NCBI RefSeq assembly: GCF_003074055.1 | Contig: NZ_CP029043.1 | Location: forward strand, 2,038,501 to 2,102,500 | DNA length: 64,000 bases | Source: Streptomyces nigra | GTDB taxonomy: Bacteria; Actinomycetota; Actinomycetes; Streptomycetales; Streptomycetaceae | Direction: 5' to 3' | In this document: piece by piece, positions 31,967-42,200 of the stretch | How positions within the stretch are numbered: position 1 is the stretch's first letter | Layout of the letters: every line of letters begins with the position of its first letter | The notes under the pieces: generated by a model | Told to the model about the DNA's origin: nothing | Database searches by the model: none | The model's input: the letters and a program-made list of their open reading frames with translations, nothing else | Translations under genes and position numbers: made by a program

Positions 31967-32586
31967 GGCGGGACATCGGCTGGATGGCGGGGACCGCGGC
32001 GGCCGTCCTCGTCGCCGCCGGCGCGCTGACCTACGCGGCCGCCGGGGACGGCTCCGGGGACCCGGTCCCGGGTGCGGACTCGGCGGACGCGGGCTTCGCG
32101 CGCGACATGTCCGTGCACCACCAGCAGGCCGTGGAGATGGCGTACGTGGTGCGCGACCGCACCGACGACGAGGACGTGCGGCGCCTGGCGTACGACATCG
32201 CGCAGACGCAGGCCAACCAGCGCGGCATGCTGCTGGGCTGGCTGGATCTGTGGGATCTGCCGAAGGTGTCCGCGGACGCCCCGATGACCTGGATGGGCAT
32301 GGGCGACGCGCCCTCCGCCGGGGAGGGGTCGCTGATGCCGGGCATGGCGACCGACGCGGAGATGAAGAAGCTCGGCGCGCTCGACGGCGAAAAGGCGGAG
32401 GTCTTCTTCCTCCAGCTGATGACGGCCCACCACAAGGGCGGCATCCACATGGCCGAGGGCTGCCTGGACAAGTGCGCGACGGGCGTGGAGAAGAGGCTCG
32501 CGCGGACGATGGTGAACGGGCAGCAGTCGGAGATCGACCTGATGGCCGACATGCTGCGCGAGCGCGGCGCGAAGCCGCGCGCATAG
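31963..32586 (+). CDS. DUF305 membrane-anchored or secreted protein
   Basis: The 207-residue protein starts with a membrane anchor or signal peptide (residues ~5-25) and contains two ferritin-like helical halves with MSVHHQQAVEMA and MTAHHKGGIHMAEGC. The paired HHxxA/HHxGG motifs and methionine-rich segments are typical of DUF305 proteins, often found near copper or redox genes. The GTG start overlaps the DUF3105 stop (GTGA). The bottleneck in assigning a role is the lack of studied homologues; metal binding is a reasonable guess. Confidence 0.85.
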   Translation: MRRDIGWMAGTAAAVLVAAGALTYAAAGDGSGDPVPGADSADAGFARDMSVHHQQAVEMAYVVRDRTDDEDVRRLAYDIAQTQANQRGMLLGWLDLWDLPKVSADAPMTWMGMGDAPSAGEGSLMPGMATDAEMKKLGALDGEKAEVFFLQLMTAHHKGGIHMAEGCLDKCATGVEKRLARTMVNGQQSEIDLMADMLRERGAKPRA

Positions 32587-32591
32587 CGGAA

Positions 32592-32627
32592 AGCGCCCCG
32601 CCGACGGGGGAAGATCGGCGGGGCGCT
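32592..32627. terminator. Bidirectional terminator between DUF305 and panB
   Basis: AGCGCCCCGCCGA (32592-32604) pairs perfectly with TCGGCGGGGCGCT (32615-32627) around a 10-nt loop, between convergent genes. Confidence 0.9.
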
Positions 32628-32653
32628 CGGTGCCGCAGTGGTTCGGGGGTCCG

Positions 32654-33529
32654 TCAGTGGACGGAGTGCTCCTCGCGCGGGAAGGATCCGCCGACGACGT
32701 CCTCGGCGAAGGCCTTGGCGGCGTCTCCCACGACCCGGCGCAGATCGGCGTACTGCCGCACGAACTTCGGGACGCGGCCGCCGGTCAGGCCCATCATGTC
32801 GGTCCACACGAGGACCTGGGCGTCGGTCTCGGGTCCGGCGCCGATGCCGACGGTCGGGATGTGCAGGACACGGGTGACCTCGGCGGCCAGCTCGGCCGGT
32901 ACCAGCTCCAGGACGACCGCGAAGGCGCCGGCGTCCTGGACGGCCTTGGCGTCCCGCAGGAGCTGCGCGGCCGCCTCCTCGCCGCGGCCCTGGACGCGGT
33001 AGCCCATGGCGTTGACGGACTGCGGGGTCAGGCCGATGTGGGCCATCACCGGGATGCCGGACTCGACCAGGAGCTCGATCTGGCGGTGCGAGCGCTCGCC
33101 GCCCTCCAGCTTGACCGCGCCGACGCCGGCCTCCTTGACCAGTCGGGTCGCCGAGCGCAGCGCCTGCACCGGGCCCTCCTGGTAGGAGCCGAAGGGCAGG
33201 TCGCCGACGATCAGGGCGCGGGAGGTGCCCCGGACGACGGCCGCCGAGAGCATGGTCATCTCGTCGAGGGTGACGGGCACGGTGGTCTCGTAGCCGAGGT
33301 GGCAGTTGCCCGCCGAGTCGCCGACGAGCATGACCGGGATGCCGGCCTCGTCGAACACGGACGCGGTCATCGCGTCGTACGCGGTGAGCATGGGCCACTT
33401 CTCGCCCCGCTCCTTGGCGAGCGCGATGTCGCGGACGGTGATGCGGCGGGTGCTCTTGCCTCCGTACAGCGCCTTTCCGGCGTCGGAGGGCTTCGCCTGA
33501 GGCGTCTGGGCAGCCGAGAGCTGCGTCAT
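32654..33529 (-). CDS. panB: 3-methyl-2-oxobutanoate hydroxymethyltransferase
   Basis: The 291-residue PanB transfers a hydroxymethyl group from methylenetetrahydrofolate to 2-oxoisovalerate, giving ketopantoate for pantothenate and CoA synthesis. Family motifs are clear: MLTAYDAMTA, LVGDSAGNCHLGY (metal-binding Asp), GDLPFGSY, KLEGGE, MAHIGLTPQS and VGIGAGPETDAQVLVW. An N-terminal extension of about 25 residues precedes the core, as in other streptomycetes. It stands alone, with the terminator on one side and a 200-bp gap to the divergent efflux gene on the other. No panC or panD is in the window. Confidence 0.97.
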   Translation of the reverse strand: MTQLSAAQTPQAKPSDAGKALYGGKSTRRITVRDIALAKERGEKWPMLTAYDAMTASVFDEAGIPVMLVGDSAGNCHLGYETTVPVTLDEMTMLSAAVVRGTSRALIVGDLPFGSYQEGPVQALRSATRLVKEAGVGAVKLEGGERSHRQIELLVESGIPVMAHIGLTPQSVNAMGYRVQGRGEEAAAQLLRDAKAVQDAGAFAVVLELVPAELAAEVTRVLHIPTVGIGAGPETDAQVLVWTDMMGLTGGRVPKFVRQYADLRRVVGDAAKAFAEDVVGGSFPREEHSVH

Positions 33530-33684
33530 GGCAACGGCTCCTTCATGTCATCTCGAGGCGCCCTGACGGCGTCCCCGGATCAGGTCCATGGTGGCACTTC
33601 GTGCCGGGCGGGGCCAGACCGCCGGATGTGAGTTCCGCCCCGCGCCCGTGGCCGTTTCGTCACGTAAGGTTCCGGTAAGAATTT

Positions 33685-33709
33685 ACGATACGAGACGGTC
33701 TCGTATCGT
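33685..33709 (+). promoter_or_regulatory. 25-bp TetR-type operator upstream of the DHA2 efflux gene
   Basis: The half site ACGATACGAGAC (33685-33696) is mirrored perfectly at 33698-33709 with one central base. TATAGC, a good -10, follows directly at 33710-33715, and the gene starts 15 bp later. A dimeric repressor here would block RNA polymerase; the TetR gene just downstream is the obvious candidate. Confidence 0.8.
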
Positions 33710-33730
33710 TATAGCGGTACGGTCGGCCCC

Positions 33731-35314
33731 ATGACTTCTCCCGCCCCAGCCACCCGCATACCGGAGGCGGTGCACCGGCGCCGCTGGGCGATCCTCGGTG
33801 TGCTGATGCTCAGCCTCCTGATCGTCGTGCTGGACAACTCCATCCTGAACGTCGCCATCAAGACCATCTCGACGCCCGCGCCGACCGGCCTCGGCGCCAC
33901 GCAGAGCGAGCTGGAATGGGCGATCAACGCCTACACGCTCGTCTTCGCCGGCCTGCTGTTCAGCGCGGGCATCCTCGGGGACCGGGTCGGCCGCAAGAAG
34001 GTGCTGCTCGGCGGTCTCGCCGTGTTCGGCGTCGGCTCGGCGCTCGCCGCGTTCTCCGGCTCGCCCGGCGAGCTGATCGCCTTCCGCGCCGTCATGGGCC
34101 TCGGCGCCGCGTTCGTCATGCCGGCCACGCTCGCCGTGCTGATGAACGTCTTCGAGCGGGACGAGCAGCCCAAGGCCATCGGCATCTGGGCCGGCGGCGT
34201 CGGTCTCGCCATCGCCATCGGGCCGATCACCGGCGGTCTGCTCCTCGACCACTTCTGGTGGGGCTCGGTCTTCCTCATCAACGTGCCGATCGTGCTGCTC
34301 GCGCTCGCGTTGATGCTGTGGCTCGTCCCCGACTCCCGCGACCCGCGGCCCGGCCGGATCGACCCCATCGGCGTGGTGCTGTCCGTGGCCGGCCTGGTCC
34401 TGCTCGTCTACGGCATCATCAAGGGCGGCCAGCTCGCCGACTTCACCGACCCCGCGGTCCTGCTGACGATCGGCGCCGGCCTCGCGGTCCTCGCCGCGTT
34501 CGGCGTCTTCGAGAAGCGCAGCGACCACCCGTCGATCGACATCGGCTACTTCCGCGACAAGGTCTTCTCGGCCGCGATCGGCGTCATCGCGCTGGTCTTC
34601 TTCGCCCTCATGGGCGTGACGTTCTTCTCGGTCTTCTACACCCAGAGCGTGCGCGGCTACTCGCCGCTGGAGACCGGTCTGCTGATGCTGCCGCTCGCCG
34701 CCGCCCAGATGATCTTCGCCCCGCGCGCCCGGCTCCTCGTCGACCGGTTCGGCAACCGGGCCACCACGACCGGCGCCATGGTCCTCATCGCCGCCACGCT
34801 GGCCGCCTTCGCCACCTTCGAGGCGGACACCCCGATCTGGCTCCTGGAGGTCGTCTTCTTCCTGATGGGTGCCGCGATGGCGCACATCATGACGCCGATC
34901 AGCGTCGTCATCATGCAGGCCCTGCCGCGCGAGAAGGCCGGTTCGGCCTCCGCGCTCAGCAACACCTTCCGCCAGGTCGGCGGCGCCCTCGGCATCGCGG
35001 TGCTCGGCTCGGTGCTGTCCACCGCCTACCGGGGCGGCATCGAGGACCGGCTCACCGCGCTCCCGGCGGACGTACGGCACACCGCGGGCGAGTCCATCGA
35101 GGCCACCCTCGGGGTCGCCGAGAAGCTGGGCCCGCGCGGCGACGCCCTCGTCGGCCCGGCCCACGACGCGTTCCTGCACGCCATGCACATCACGGCGCTG
35201 TGGGGAGCGGGCATCGCGGTGCTCGGCGCGGTCGTCGTGGCCGTGTGCCTGCCCGGGCGGCCCGCCGGACCCCGTGCGGGCGAGGACGAGAAGGAGCTGG
35301 TGGCGTCCGAATAG
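33731..35314 (+). CDS. DHA2-family MFS drug exporter
   Basis: The 527-residue protein has 14 predicted membrane segments and the DHA2 motifs: [10 protein letters not shown] in helix 1 (motif D1), [11 protein letters not shown] between helices 2 and 3 (motif A) and an antiporter motif C-like [19 protein letters not shown]. It should pump drugs or metabolites out in exchange for protons. It is followed after 83 bp by a TetR gene on the same strand and preceded by a perfect 12-1-12 palindrome, the usual inducible efflux layout. The leader is very short. Confidence 0.93.
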   Translation: MTSPAPATRIPEAVHRRRWAILGVLMLSLLIVVLDNSILNVAIKTISTPAPTGLGATQSELEWAINAYTLVFAGLLFSAGILGDRVGRKKVLLGGLAVFGVGSALAAFSGSPGELIAFRAVMGLGAAFVMPATLAVLMNVFERDEQPKAIGIWAGGVGLAIAIGPITGGLLLDHFWWGSVFLINVPIVLLALALMLWLVPDSRDPRPGRIDPIGVVLSVAGLVLLVYGIIKGGQLADFTDPAVLLTIGAGLAVLAAFGVFEKRSDHPSIDIGYFRDKVFSAAIGVIALVFFALMGVTFFSVFYTQSVRGYSPLETGLLMLPLAAAQMIFAPRARLLVDRFGNRATTTGAMVLIAATLAAFATFEADTPIWLLEVVFFLMGAAMAHIMTPISVVIMQALPREKAGSASALSNTFRQVGGALGIAVLGSVLSTAYRGGIEDRLTALPADVRHTAGESIEATLGVAEKLGPRGDALVGPAHDAFLHAMHITALWGAGIAVLGAVVVAVCLPGRPAGPRAGEDEKELVASE

Positions 35315-35397
35315 CGCCGACGCGCGGACGCCGTCGTTCCGGCGGCGTCCGCATCCGGGGGGAGAATCGGCACAGCCCACGGAAAGGAGCGAACCCA

Positions 35398-36027
35398 GTG
35401 AGCCTCGCCGACCATCGTCCCCGGCAGGACGGTCCCACCCGGGGCCGGCCCCGCAGCGAGGCTGTGGAGCGGGCCATCACCGAGGGCGTGCTGAAGCTCC
35501 TTGAGGACGGCGTGCCGCTCGCGGAGCTGTCCATCGAGCGCATCGCTCGCACCGCGGGCGTGGGCAAGGCCGCCATCTACCGGCGCTGGAGCGGCAAGGA
35601 GGAGCTGTTCGTGGACATCGTGCGGGCCGCCGAGCCGCCGGACCCCGAGCTGCCCGGCACCTCGGTGCGCGACGACGTGGTGGCCCTGCTCGAACAGACC
35701 AGGCAGCGCGGCCTGATGACCCGGTCGTCGGTGCTGCTGCACAACGTCATCGCCCAGATGAAGAGCAGCCCGAAGATCTGGGACGCCTACCACGCGAACG
35801 TCATCGAGCCGCGGCGCCGCAAGCAGTACGCGATCCTGCGGCGCGGCCAGGAGACCGGCGAACTGCGCACCGACATCGACATCGACGTGATGAACGACAT
35901 GGTGTTCGGGCCGATGCTGGTGCGGGCCGTGATGCGCCCGGACGCCGACCTCCCGGAGGGCCTCGCGGAGCAGATCGCCGACGTCGCGCTCACCGGTCTA
36001 CGGCCCGTCAGCACCTCAACGACGTAG
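35398..36027 (+). CDS. TetR-family repressor, probable regulator of the DHA2 pump
   Basis: The 209-residue protein has an N-terminal helix-turn-helix (LSIERIARTAGVGKAAIYRRW) and a C-terminal helical effector domain containing RRRKQYAILRRGQETGELR, a pattern of the TetR_C_16-like group. The GTG at 35398 is preceded by AAAGGAG at the right distance. Position behind the exporter and the strong palindrome in front of it suggest that it represses the two-gene operon, itself included. The inducer is probably a pump substrate. Confidence 0.88.
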   Translation: MSLADHRPRQDGPTRGRPRSEAVERAITEGVLKLLEDGVPLAELSIERIARTAGVGKAAIYRRWSGKEELFVDIVRAAEPPDPELPGTSVRDDVVALLEQTRQRGLMTRSSVLLHNVIAQMKSSPKIWDAYHANVIEPRRRKQYAILRRGQETGELRTDIDIDVMNDMVFGPMLVRAVMRPDADLPEGLAEQIADVALTGLRPVSTSTT

Positions 36028-36215
36028 AGCCATGTGCGCGTTTCGTCACAGAGGGCGCATTCCTCCCGGCGAAGCGGAACTGCCGGGGCCGCCCTCCACG
36101 TCCTCGCCCCCGTACGGCCGTCACGGGACGGCGGGATCGGAGCCGATCATCCCCTAGGGTTTTCTCTGGGCGCGGGGGGACGACGGTGTTGCACGGCAGG
36201 TAGTGAGGCGACGGT

Positions 36216-37268
36216 ATGGCGCAACAGGCGTACGTGACGGAGACGGACAACGGCGGCCCGGGGTCCGAGCGCCGCAGGCCCGGGCTTCGACGCCTGACGC
36301 AGCGCCTGACCGCGAGCTGGTGGCGCGACCCGGGTGTCTGGCGGCGCGGTCTGGTGCCGGCCGTGCTCGCGGTCGCGCTCGGCCTGGTGATGCTGCTGCA
36401 CGCGCAGATCCCCAACGCCATCGGGAACCTCGGCAGTCTCACCGAGACGTTCCTGCCCTGGCTCGGGGTGTTCGTCCCTCTGCTGCTCGTGCTCGGGGTG
36501 GTGCGCCGGTCCGCGACCGCGCTGATCGCCGTGCTGGTCCCGGCGATCATCTGGGTCAGCCTCTTCGGCGGGCAGCTCACCGACAAGACCGGCACCGGCG
36601 GTGATCTGACGGTCGCCACGCACAACGTCAACGCCGACAACCCCGACCCGTCGGGCACGGCCCGGGACGTCGCCGCGTCCGGCGCGGACGTGGTGGCCCT
36701 GGAGGAGCTGACGGCCTCGGCGGTCCCGACGTACGAGAAGGCGCTCGCGGGGACGTACCGGTACCACTCGGTGCAGGGCACGGTCGGGCTGTGGAGCAAG
36801 TACCCGCTGTCCGGGGTGCGGCCGGTCGACATCCGGCTGGGCTGGACCCGTGCCATGCGCGGCGTGGTGGACACGCCCTCGGGCGAGGTCGCCGTCTACG
36901 TCGCCCATCTGCCGTCGGTGCGCGTGAAGATGGAGGCCGGGTTCACCGCCCGGCAGCGCGACAAGAGCGCCGACGCGCTGGGTGAGGCCATCGCCGACGA
37001 GCGGATCGGCAAGGTCGTCCTGCTCGGCGATCTGAACGGCACGATGAACGACCGCGCGCTCAACGCCGTCACCGCCCAGATGCGCTCCACGCAGGGCGCG
37101 TCCGGCACCGGGATGGGCTTCAGCTGGCCGGCGCGGTTCCCGATGGCCCGGATCGACCAGATCATGGTGAAGGGTGTGGAGCCGTCGAGCTCGTGGACGC
37201 TGCCGGAGACCGGGAGCGACCATCTGCCGGTGGCGGCGCGCGTCGAGGTCGACCCGACCACCTCCTGA
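36216..37268 (+). CDS. Membrane-anchored endonuclease/exonuclease/phosphatase family protein
   Basis: The 350-residue protein has a basic cytoplasmic N-terminus, three membrane helices between residues ~45 and 115, then an EEP hydrolase domain outside the membrane: VATHNVNADN, VVALEEL (metal-binding Glu), LLGDLNGTMND and the C-terminal GSDHLPVAA. All catalytic motifs are present. Substrates in this family include DNA, phospholipids and phosphoinositides; the outward-facing position favours a phosphodiester lipid or extracellular nucleic acid. It has its own start (ATG after GTGAGGCGACGGT) and is followed by a hairpin. Confidence 0.82.
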   Translation: MAQQAYVTETDNGGPGSERRRPGLRRLTQRLTASWWRDPGVWRRGLVPAVLAVALGLVMLLHAQIPNAIGNLGSLTETFLPWLGVFVPLLLVLGVVRRSATALIAVLVPAIIWVSLFGGQLTDKTGTGGDLTVATHNVNADNPDPSGTARDVAASGADVVALEELTASAVPTYEKALAGTYRYHSVQGTVGLWSKYPLSGVRPVDIRLGWTRAMRGVVDTPSGEVAVYVAHLPSVRVKMEAGFTARQRDKSADALGEAIADERIGKVVLLGDLNGTMNDRALNAVTAQMRSTQGASGTGMGFSWPARFPMARIDQIMVKGVEPSSSWTLPETGSDHLPVAARVEVDPTTS

Positions 37269-37280
37269 CCTGGTCCGGGG

Positions 37281-37313
37281 CCGCCGACAGCGCGCCGCCC
37301 GGGGTGTCGGCGG
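37281..37313 (+). terminator. Hairpin after the EEP gene
   Basis: CCGCCGACA (37281-37289) pairs with TGTCGGCGG (37305-37313) around 15 nt, 12 bp past the stop. The right arm is also the first of three direct repeats leading into the ABC gene. Confidence 0.6.
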
Positions 37314-37335
37314 ACTGTCGGCGGTTTGTCGGCGG
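37305..37335 (+). repeat. Three 11-bp direct repeats upstream of the ABC exporter
   Basis: TGTCGGCGG occurs at 37305, 37316 and 37327, an exact 11-bp period, ending 20 bp before the ATPase start. Repeats on one face of the helix suggest a regulator-binding array, or a slippage-prone tract. No matching regulator can be named. Confidence 0.6.
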
Positions 37336-37355
37336 CGTCTGTCACCGTCTGTGCC

Positions 37356-38381
37356 ATGACGCGAATCGACAACACCTCGGGCGGCGCGAGCGGCGCCGTC
37401 TCCGTACGGGGGATGGTCAAGCACTACGGCGAGACCAAGGCCCTGGACGGTGTGGACCTGGAGGTCCGGGAGGGCACCGTGATGGGCGTGCTGGGGCCGA
37501 ACGGCGCCGGCAAGACGACCCTCGTGCGCATCCTCTCCACCCTGCTCGCCCCGGACGCCGGGCAGGCCACCGTCGCCGGCTACGACGTCGTACGGCAGCC
37601 CCGGCAGCTGCGCCGGGTCATCGGTCTGACCGGGCAGTACGCCTCGGTGGACGAGAAGCTCCCCGGCTGGGAGAACCTGTACATGATCGGGCGGCTGCTG
37701 GACCTGCCGCGCAAGGAGGCCCGCGCCCGCGCCGACGCGCTGCTGGAGCGCTTCTCCCTGACCGAGGCGGCCAAGCGGCCCGCCTCCACCTACTCGGGGG
37801 GTATGCGCCGCCGGCTCGACCTGGCCGCCTCCATGATCGGACGGCCGGCCGTGCTGTTCCTCGACGAGCCGACGACCGGCCTCGACCCGCGCACCCGCAA
37901 CGAGGTGTGGGACGAGGTCAAGGCGATGGTCGGGGACGGTGTGACCGTCCTGCTGACCACCCAGTACATGGAGGAGGCCGAGCAGCTCGCCTCGGAGCTG
38001 ACGGTCGTGGACCGCGGCAAGGTCATCGCGGGCGGCGCCATCGACGCGCTGAAGGCGAAGGTCGGGGGCCGCACCCTGCGGATCCGCCCGGCCGACCCGC
38101 TCGAACTGCGGCCGCTCGCCGGGTATCTGGACGACCTCGGCATCACCGGGCTCGCGGCCGGCACCGTCGATCCCGAGACGGGCACCCTGCTGGTCCCCGT
38201 GCTCAGCGACGAGCAGCTGACCGCGCTCGTCGGCGCGGTCACCGCGCGCGGGGTCACGCTCGCCTCCATCACCACCGAACTGCCCAGCCTGGACGAGGTG
38301 TTCCTCTCGCTCACCGGCCACCGTGCCAGTGCGCCGCAGGACACCGTGCCCGCCGACGACCGCGAGGAGGTCGCCGTATGA
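37356..38381 (+). CDS. DrrA-like ABC exporter ATPase
   Basis: The 341-residue ATPase has Walker A GPNGAGKTT, Q-loop GLTGQYASVDEKL, signature YSGGMRRRLDLA, Walker B VLFLDEPTTGLD and the H-loop position reading LLTTQYMEEAEQL, where Gln stands where His is usual, as in DrrA-type daunorubicin exporters. It energises the permease encoded by the next, 4-bp overlapping gene. ATG 37356 starts a normal length; there is no strong Shine-Dalgarno sequence. Substrates may be antibiotics or lipids; none can be deduced. Confidence 0.92.
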   Translation: MTRIDNTSGGASGAVSVRGMVKHYGETKALDGVDLEVREGTVMGVLGPNGAGKTTLVRILSTLLAPDAGQATVAGYDVVRQPRQLRRVIGLTGQYASVDEKLPGWENLYMIGRLLDLPRKEARARADALLERFSLTEAAKRPASTYSGGMRRRLDLAASMIGRPAVLFLDEPTTGLDPRTRNEVWDEVKAMVGDGVTVLLTTQYMEEAEQLASELTVVDRGKVIAGGAIDALKAKVGGRTLRIRPADPLELRPLAGYLDDLGITGLAAGTVDPETGTLLVPVLSDEQLTALVGAVTARGVTLASITTELPSLDEVFLSLTGHRASAPQDTVPADDREEVAV

Positions 38382-39202
38382 GCGCCGCCACCCTGACCGA
38401 CGCCGCCCCCGCCAAGGACGACGCGCGGATCCCGCTGCGCGGGCATCTGCGGCACACGGGCGCGCTGGTGCGCCGCAATCTGCTGTGGATCCGGCAGGAC
38501 CCCGAGTCCATGGCCGACGCGCTGCTGATGCCGGTCATCTTCACCCTGCTGTTCGTGTTCGTCTTCGGCGGCTCGATCGGGCAGGCTCTGGGCGGCGGGC
38601 AGGACCAGTACGTCCAGTACGTGATCCCCGGCATGATCGCGATGATGAGCATGACGCTGTCGCAGGGCGTCGGCACCGGGTTCAGCCAGGACTTCAACTC
38701 CGGTGTGATGGACCGTTTCCGGTCGCTGCCGATCGGGCGCGGCTCGGTGCTGTTCGCGAAGATCTCCGTGGAGCTGCTGCGGATGCTGTTCGCGACGGCG
38801 GTGCTGATGGTCGTCTCGGTGCTGGTCGGGTTCGAGATCAACCACTGGCCGGGGCTGTTCGCGGCGGTCGCGCTGTCGACGGTGTTCGCCTCGTCCATCA
38901 TGTGGGTGTTCCTCACCCTGGGCGTGGTGATGAAGAGCGCGCAGTCCGTGCAGGCGATGGGCTTCCTGGTGCTGTTCCCGCTGCAGTTCGGCTCGTCGAT
39001 CTTCGCGCCGACGACGTCGATGCCGGGCTGGCTGCAGGCGTTCACCGACTACAACCCGCTGTCCACGCTCGCCGACGCGGCGCGCGGGCTGATGGTGGGC
39101 GGGCCGGTCGCGCACGACCTGTGGGTGACGCTCGGCTGGTCGGCGCTCATCACGGCGGTGATGGCGCCGGTCGCGATCCACAAGTTCCGCACCAAGACCT
39201 GA
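38378..39202 (+). CDS. DrrB-like ABC-2 exporter permease
   Basis: The 274-residue permease has six membrane helices and the ABC-2 conserved segment MDRFRSLPIGRGSVLFAK in the first cytoplasmic loop, plus FAPTTSMPGWLQAF near the end, typical of DrrB relatives. Its ATG overlaps the ATPase stop (ATGA), so the pair is co-translated. It is convergent with the SARP-like regulator gene, with 20 bp between stops. Confidence 0.92.
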   Translation: MSAATLTDAAPAKDDARIPLRGHLRHTGALVRRNLLWIRQDPESMADALLMPVIFTLLFVFVFGGSIGQALGGGQDQYVQYVIPGMIAMMSMTLSQGVGTGFSQDFNSGVMDRFRSLPIGRGSVLFAKISVELLRMLFATAVLMVVSVLVGFEINHWPGLFAAVALSTVFASSIMWVFLTLGVVMKSAQSVQAMGFLVLFPLQFGSSIFAPTTSMPGWLQAFTDYNPLSTLADAARGLMVGGPVAHDLWVTLGWSALITAVMAPVAIHKFRTKT

Positions 39203-39222
39203 CGCGGCCCGCGTCGGACGCG

Positions 39223-42200
39223 TCATACGAGGGCGGCGGCCTCCTGCGGGGAGAGGCCGCCGCCCTCGGCGTACGCCGCCTCGAACGCGGTGTCACCGAG
39301 CGCGGCCCGCGCGGCCGTCACCGCCCGCTGGCGCACCTCGCGCTCCTGGCAGCTCGGGACGTGCCGGTCCGGCTGGAGCGCGTCGGCGGCGGCGAGGCAG
39401 CGGGCGGCGTCCGCGGCCCGGCGGCCGCCGTCGGCGCGGGCGAGGGCGAACGCGGCGGTGGTCAGGTAGGCGGCCCGCATCTGGGGCGCGATGGCCTGGG
39501 CGAGGGGGTCCTCGGCGCGTTCCAGCGCCTTCCTGATCGTCGCCAGGGCCACCTCGCTCCGCTCCTCGAGGGCGTCCAGCCAGGCCTCGGAACCGAGGAT
39601 GAACGCGTCGAAGACGATGAAGTGGGCGATCTTGAACTCCTCACGCAGCGTCCGCAGCTGCTCCCGGGCCTCGGGGATCCGGCCGGTCATGCTCAGCAGG
39701 CCGGCCAGGATCAGCCGGGCGAACGGCATGGCGTGCTCGCTCACCCCGCTCCCCTGCTCGATGACCCCGCGCAGCAGGCTCTCCCCCCGCTCGCCCTGCC
39801 CCGCCTCGATCAGGGCGCTGCCGAGCCGGGCCTTGAGCACGCCCACCTGGGCGTGGGCGCCCAGCCGCTCGGCGTGGTCGATGCCCGCCTCGTAGTCGGC
39901 CGCGGCCCGCAGGTAGGCGCCCCGGCGCTCATGGGCCTCGGCGCGCGCCGAGTACGCCTCGGCGGTCCCCCACAGGTCGCCGAGGCCCTCGAAGATCTCC
40001 AGCGCCTCGTCGGCGTCGGCGATGGCGTCGCCCGCCCAGTCGGCGCGGCCGGCCAGCAGGTTGGCCCGCATCTGGAGGTTGGCGGCGAGGTCCCACCGGT
40101 AGCCGGGCTGGGCGCGGCAGGTGCGGATCGCGGCGTCGACGACGGTCCGCAGCCGGTCCATGTCGCCGGTGAGCATGACGGCGAAGAACCACAGGCTGCC
40201 CGGCGAGTGGCAGACCTGCGGGAGGCCCGGCTCGTAGGAACCGGCGATGGTCCTCAGCTTGGCCTGCGCCTCGGGGGTCTGCCAGGCGTCCAGCTCGGTG
40301 TCCATGCAGGCGAGGTGGATCAGATGCAGCCCGCGCCGGGCCTCCTCGCGGACCTGGTCGGTCCAGGGCGGCGGGGTGTCGGTGCAGCGCTCCCACAGGG
40401 GTTCGGCGCGGCGGACCGGTTCGGCGAACGGGTCGGGCCCGAGGTCCTGCACCTCGCGCGACCAGTTGCGGGCGACGATCCGCAGGTCGCGCATCTGCCA
40501 GTACCAGGCCATGGAGAGCACCAGGCACAGCGCCTCCTGCTCGTCCCGGGCGGCGACCGCGTGGTGCAGGGCGGCCCGGATGTTCTCGCTCTCGCGCTCC
40601 AGCCGGCGGATGGCGGCGAGCTGGCCGCGGCCGCGCAGCGCCGGCTCGGTGGTGCGGGCGAGTTCCCGGTAGTACGTCAGGTGCGCGCGTTCGGCGTCGG
40701 CCCGCCGGCCGGTCTCGTCGAGCCGTTCGGCGGCGTACTCGGCGACGGTCTCCAGGAGCCGGTAGCGCATCTCGCCGTCGTCACCGGCGGCGGCCACCAC
40801 GAGGGACTTGTCGACGAGTGAGCCCAGCGCCTCCAGGGCACCGGGGCCGCACACCGCCTCGGCGGCGGCCAGGTCGCAGCCGCCCGCGAACACCGACAGC
40901 CGCCCCAGCACCTCGCGTTCGCCGTCGTCCAGCAGCTCCCAGGACCAGTCGACGACGGCCCGCAGGGTCTGCTGGCGGGGCAGCACGGTGCGGCTGCCGG
41001 AGGTGAGCAGCCGGAAACGGTCGTCGAGCCGGTCGGCGATCTGCCGGGGGGTGAGCACGCGCAGCCGGGCGGCGGCGAGTTCGATCGCGAGGGGCAGGCC
41101 GTCCAGACGGCGGCAGATCTCGGCGCAGGCCGCGGCGGTCTCCTCGTCGGCCTCGGGTCGGAAGCCGGGCCGGGCGGCGGCGCCCCGGTCGGCGAGCAGG
41201 CGCAGCGCGAAGGGCTCGGGGAGCGGTTCGACGGGGCGCAGCACCTCGCCCGGCACGCCGAGGGGTTCCCGGCTGGTGGCGAGCACGGTGAGGCCGGGGC
41301 AGCGCTCCAGCAGCCGCTCGACGAGACGGGCGGCGGCGTCGACGACGTGCTCGCAGTTGTCGAGGATCAGCAGCATCCGGCGTTTGGCGCAGTACTCGGA
41401 GAGCCGGTCGACGGGGTCGTCGTGCCGTTCGGTGCCGGCCCGCATGGCCTCGGCGCCGGCGCCGTACAGGACGGTCTCGCGGGCGCCGAGCGCGGTGAGG
41501 ACGGCCTCGGGGACGGCCTGCGGGTCGTCGACCGGGGCGAGTTCGGCCAGCCACACCCCGTCCGGGACGCCGTCGCGCACGCTCTCGGCGGCCTCCTGGG
41601 AGAGCCGGGTCTTGCCGGCGCCGCCGGGGCCGAGCAGGGTGACGAGCCGGGCGGCGGCCAGGTCGCCGCGGATGGCCGCGATGTCGGGTTCGCGGCCGAC
41701 GAAGGAGGTGAGCCGGGCGCGGAGGTTGCCGGCGGGGGCGGCCGGCGGGGCCGGGGGCGGCGCGGCGGGAGTGCCGGCCTCCGGCTGCGGGCGCAGCAAC
41801 TCGGCGTGCAGGGCGCGCAGTTCCGGCCCGGGGTCCGAGCCGAGGCGGTCCGACAGCAGCCGTCGTACGTCGTCGTAGGCGGCCAGGGCCTCGGCGGGGC
41901 GGCCGGCGTCGCGCAGGGCACGCAGCCGCAGGGCCTGGAGGGGCTCGTCCAGGGGGTGCGCGTCGCACAGGGCGGTCAGCTCGGGCAGGGCCTGCTCGGC
42001 GCGGCCGAGGGCGAGGGCCGCGGTGTGCCGGGCGCGCAGCGCGTCGAGGTGCCGGGTGCCGATCCGGGCCGCCTCGGCGGTGCGGTCGGGCAGGTCGGCG
42101 AGGGCGGGGCCCCGCCAGAGGGCGAGAGCGTCGTCGAGGACGCCGGCCGCCTTGGCGGGGTCGCCGTCGGCGAGGGCGCGGGTGCCCTCGCCGGTGAGCC

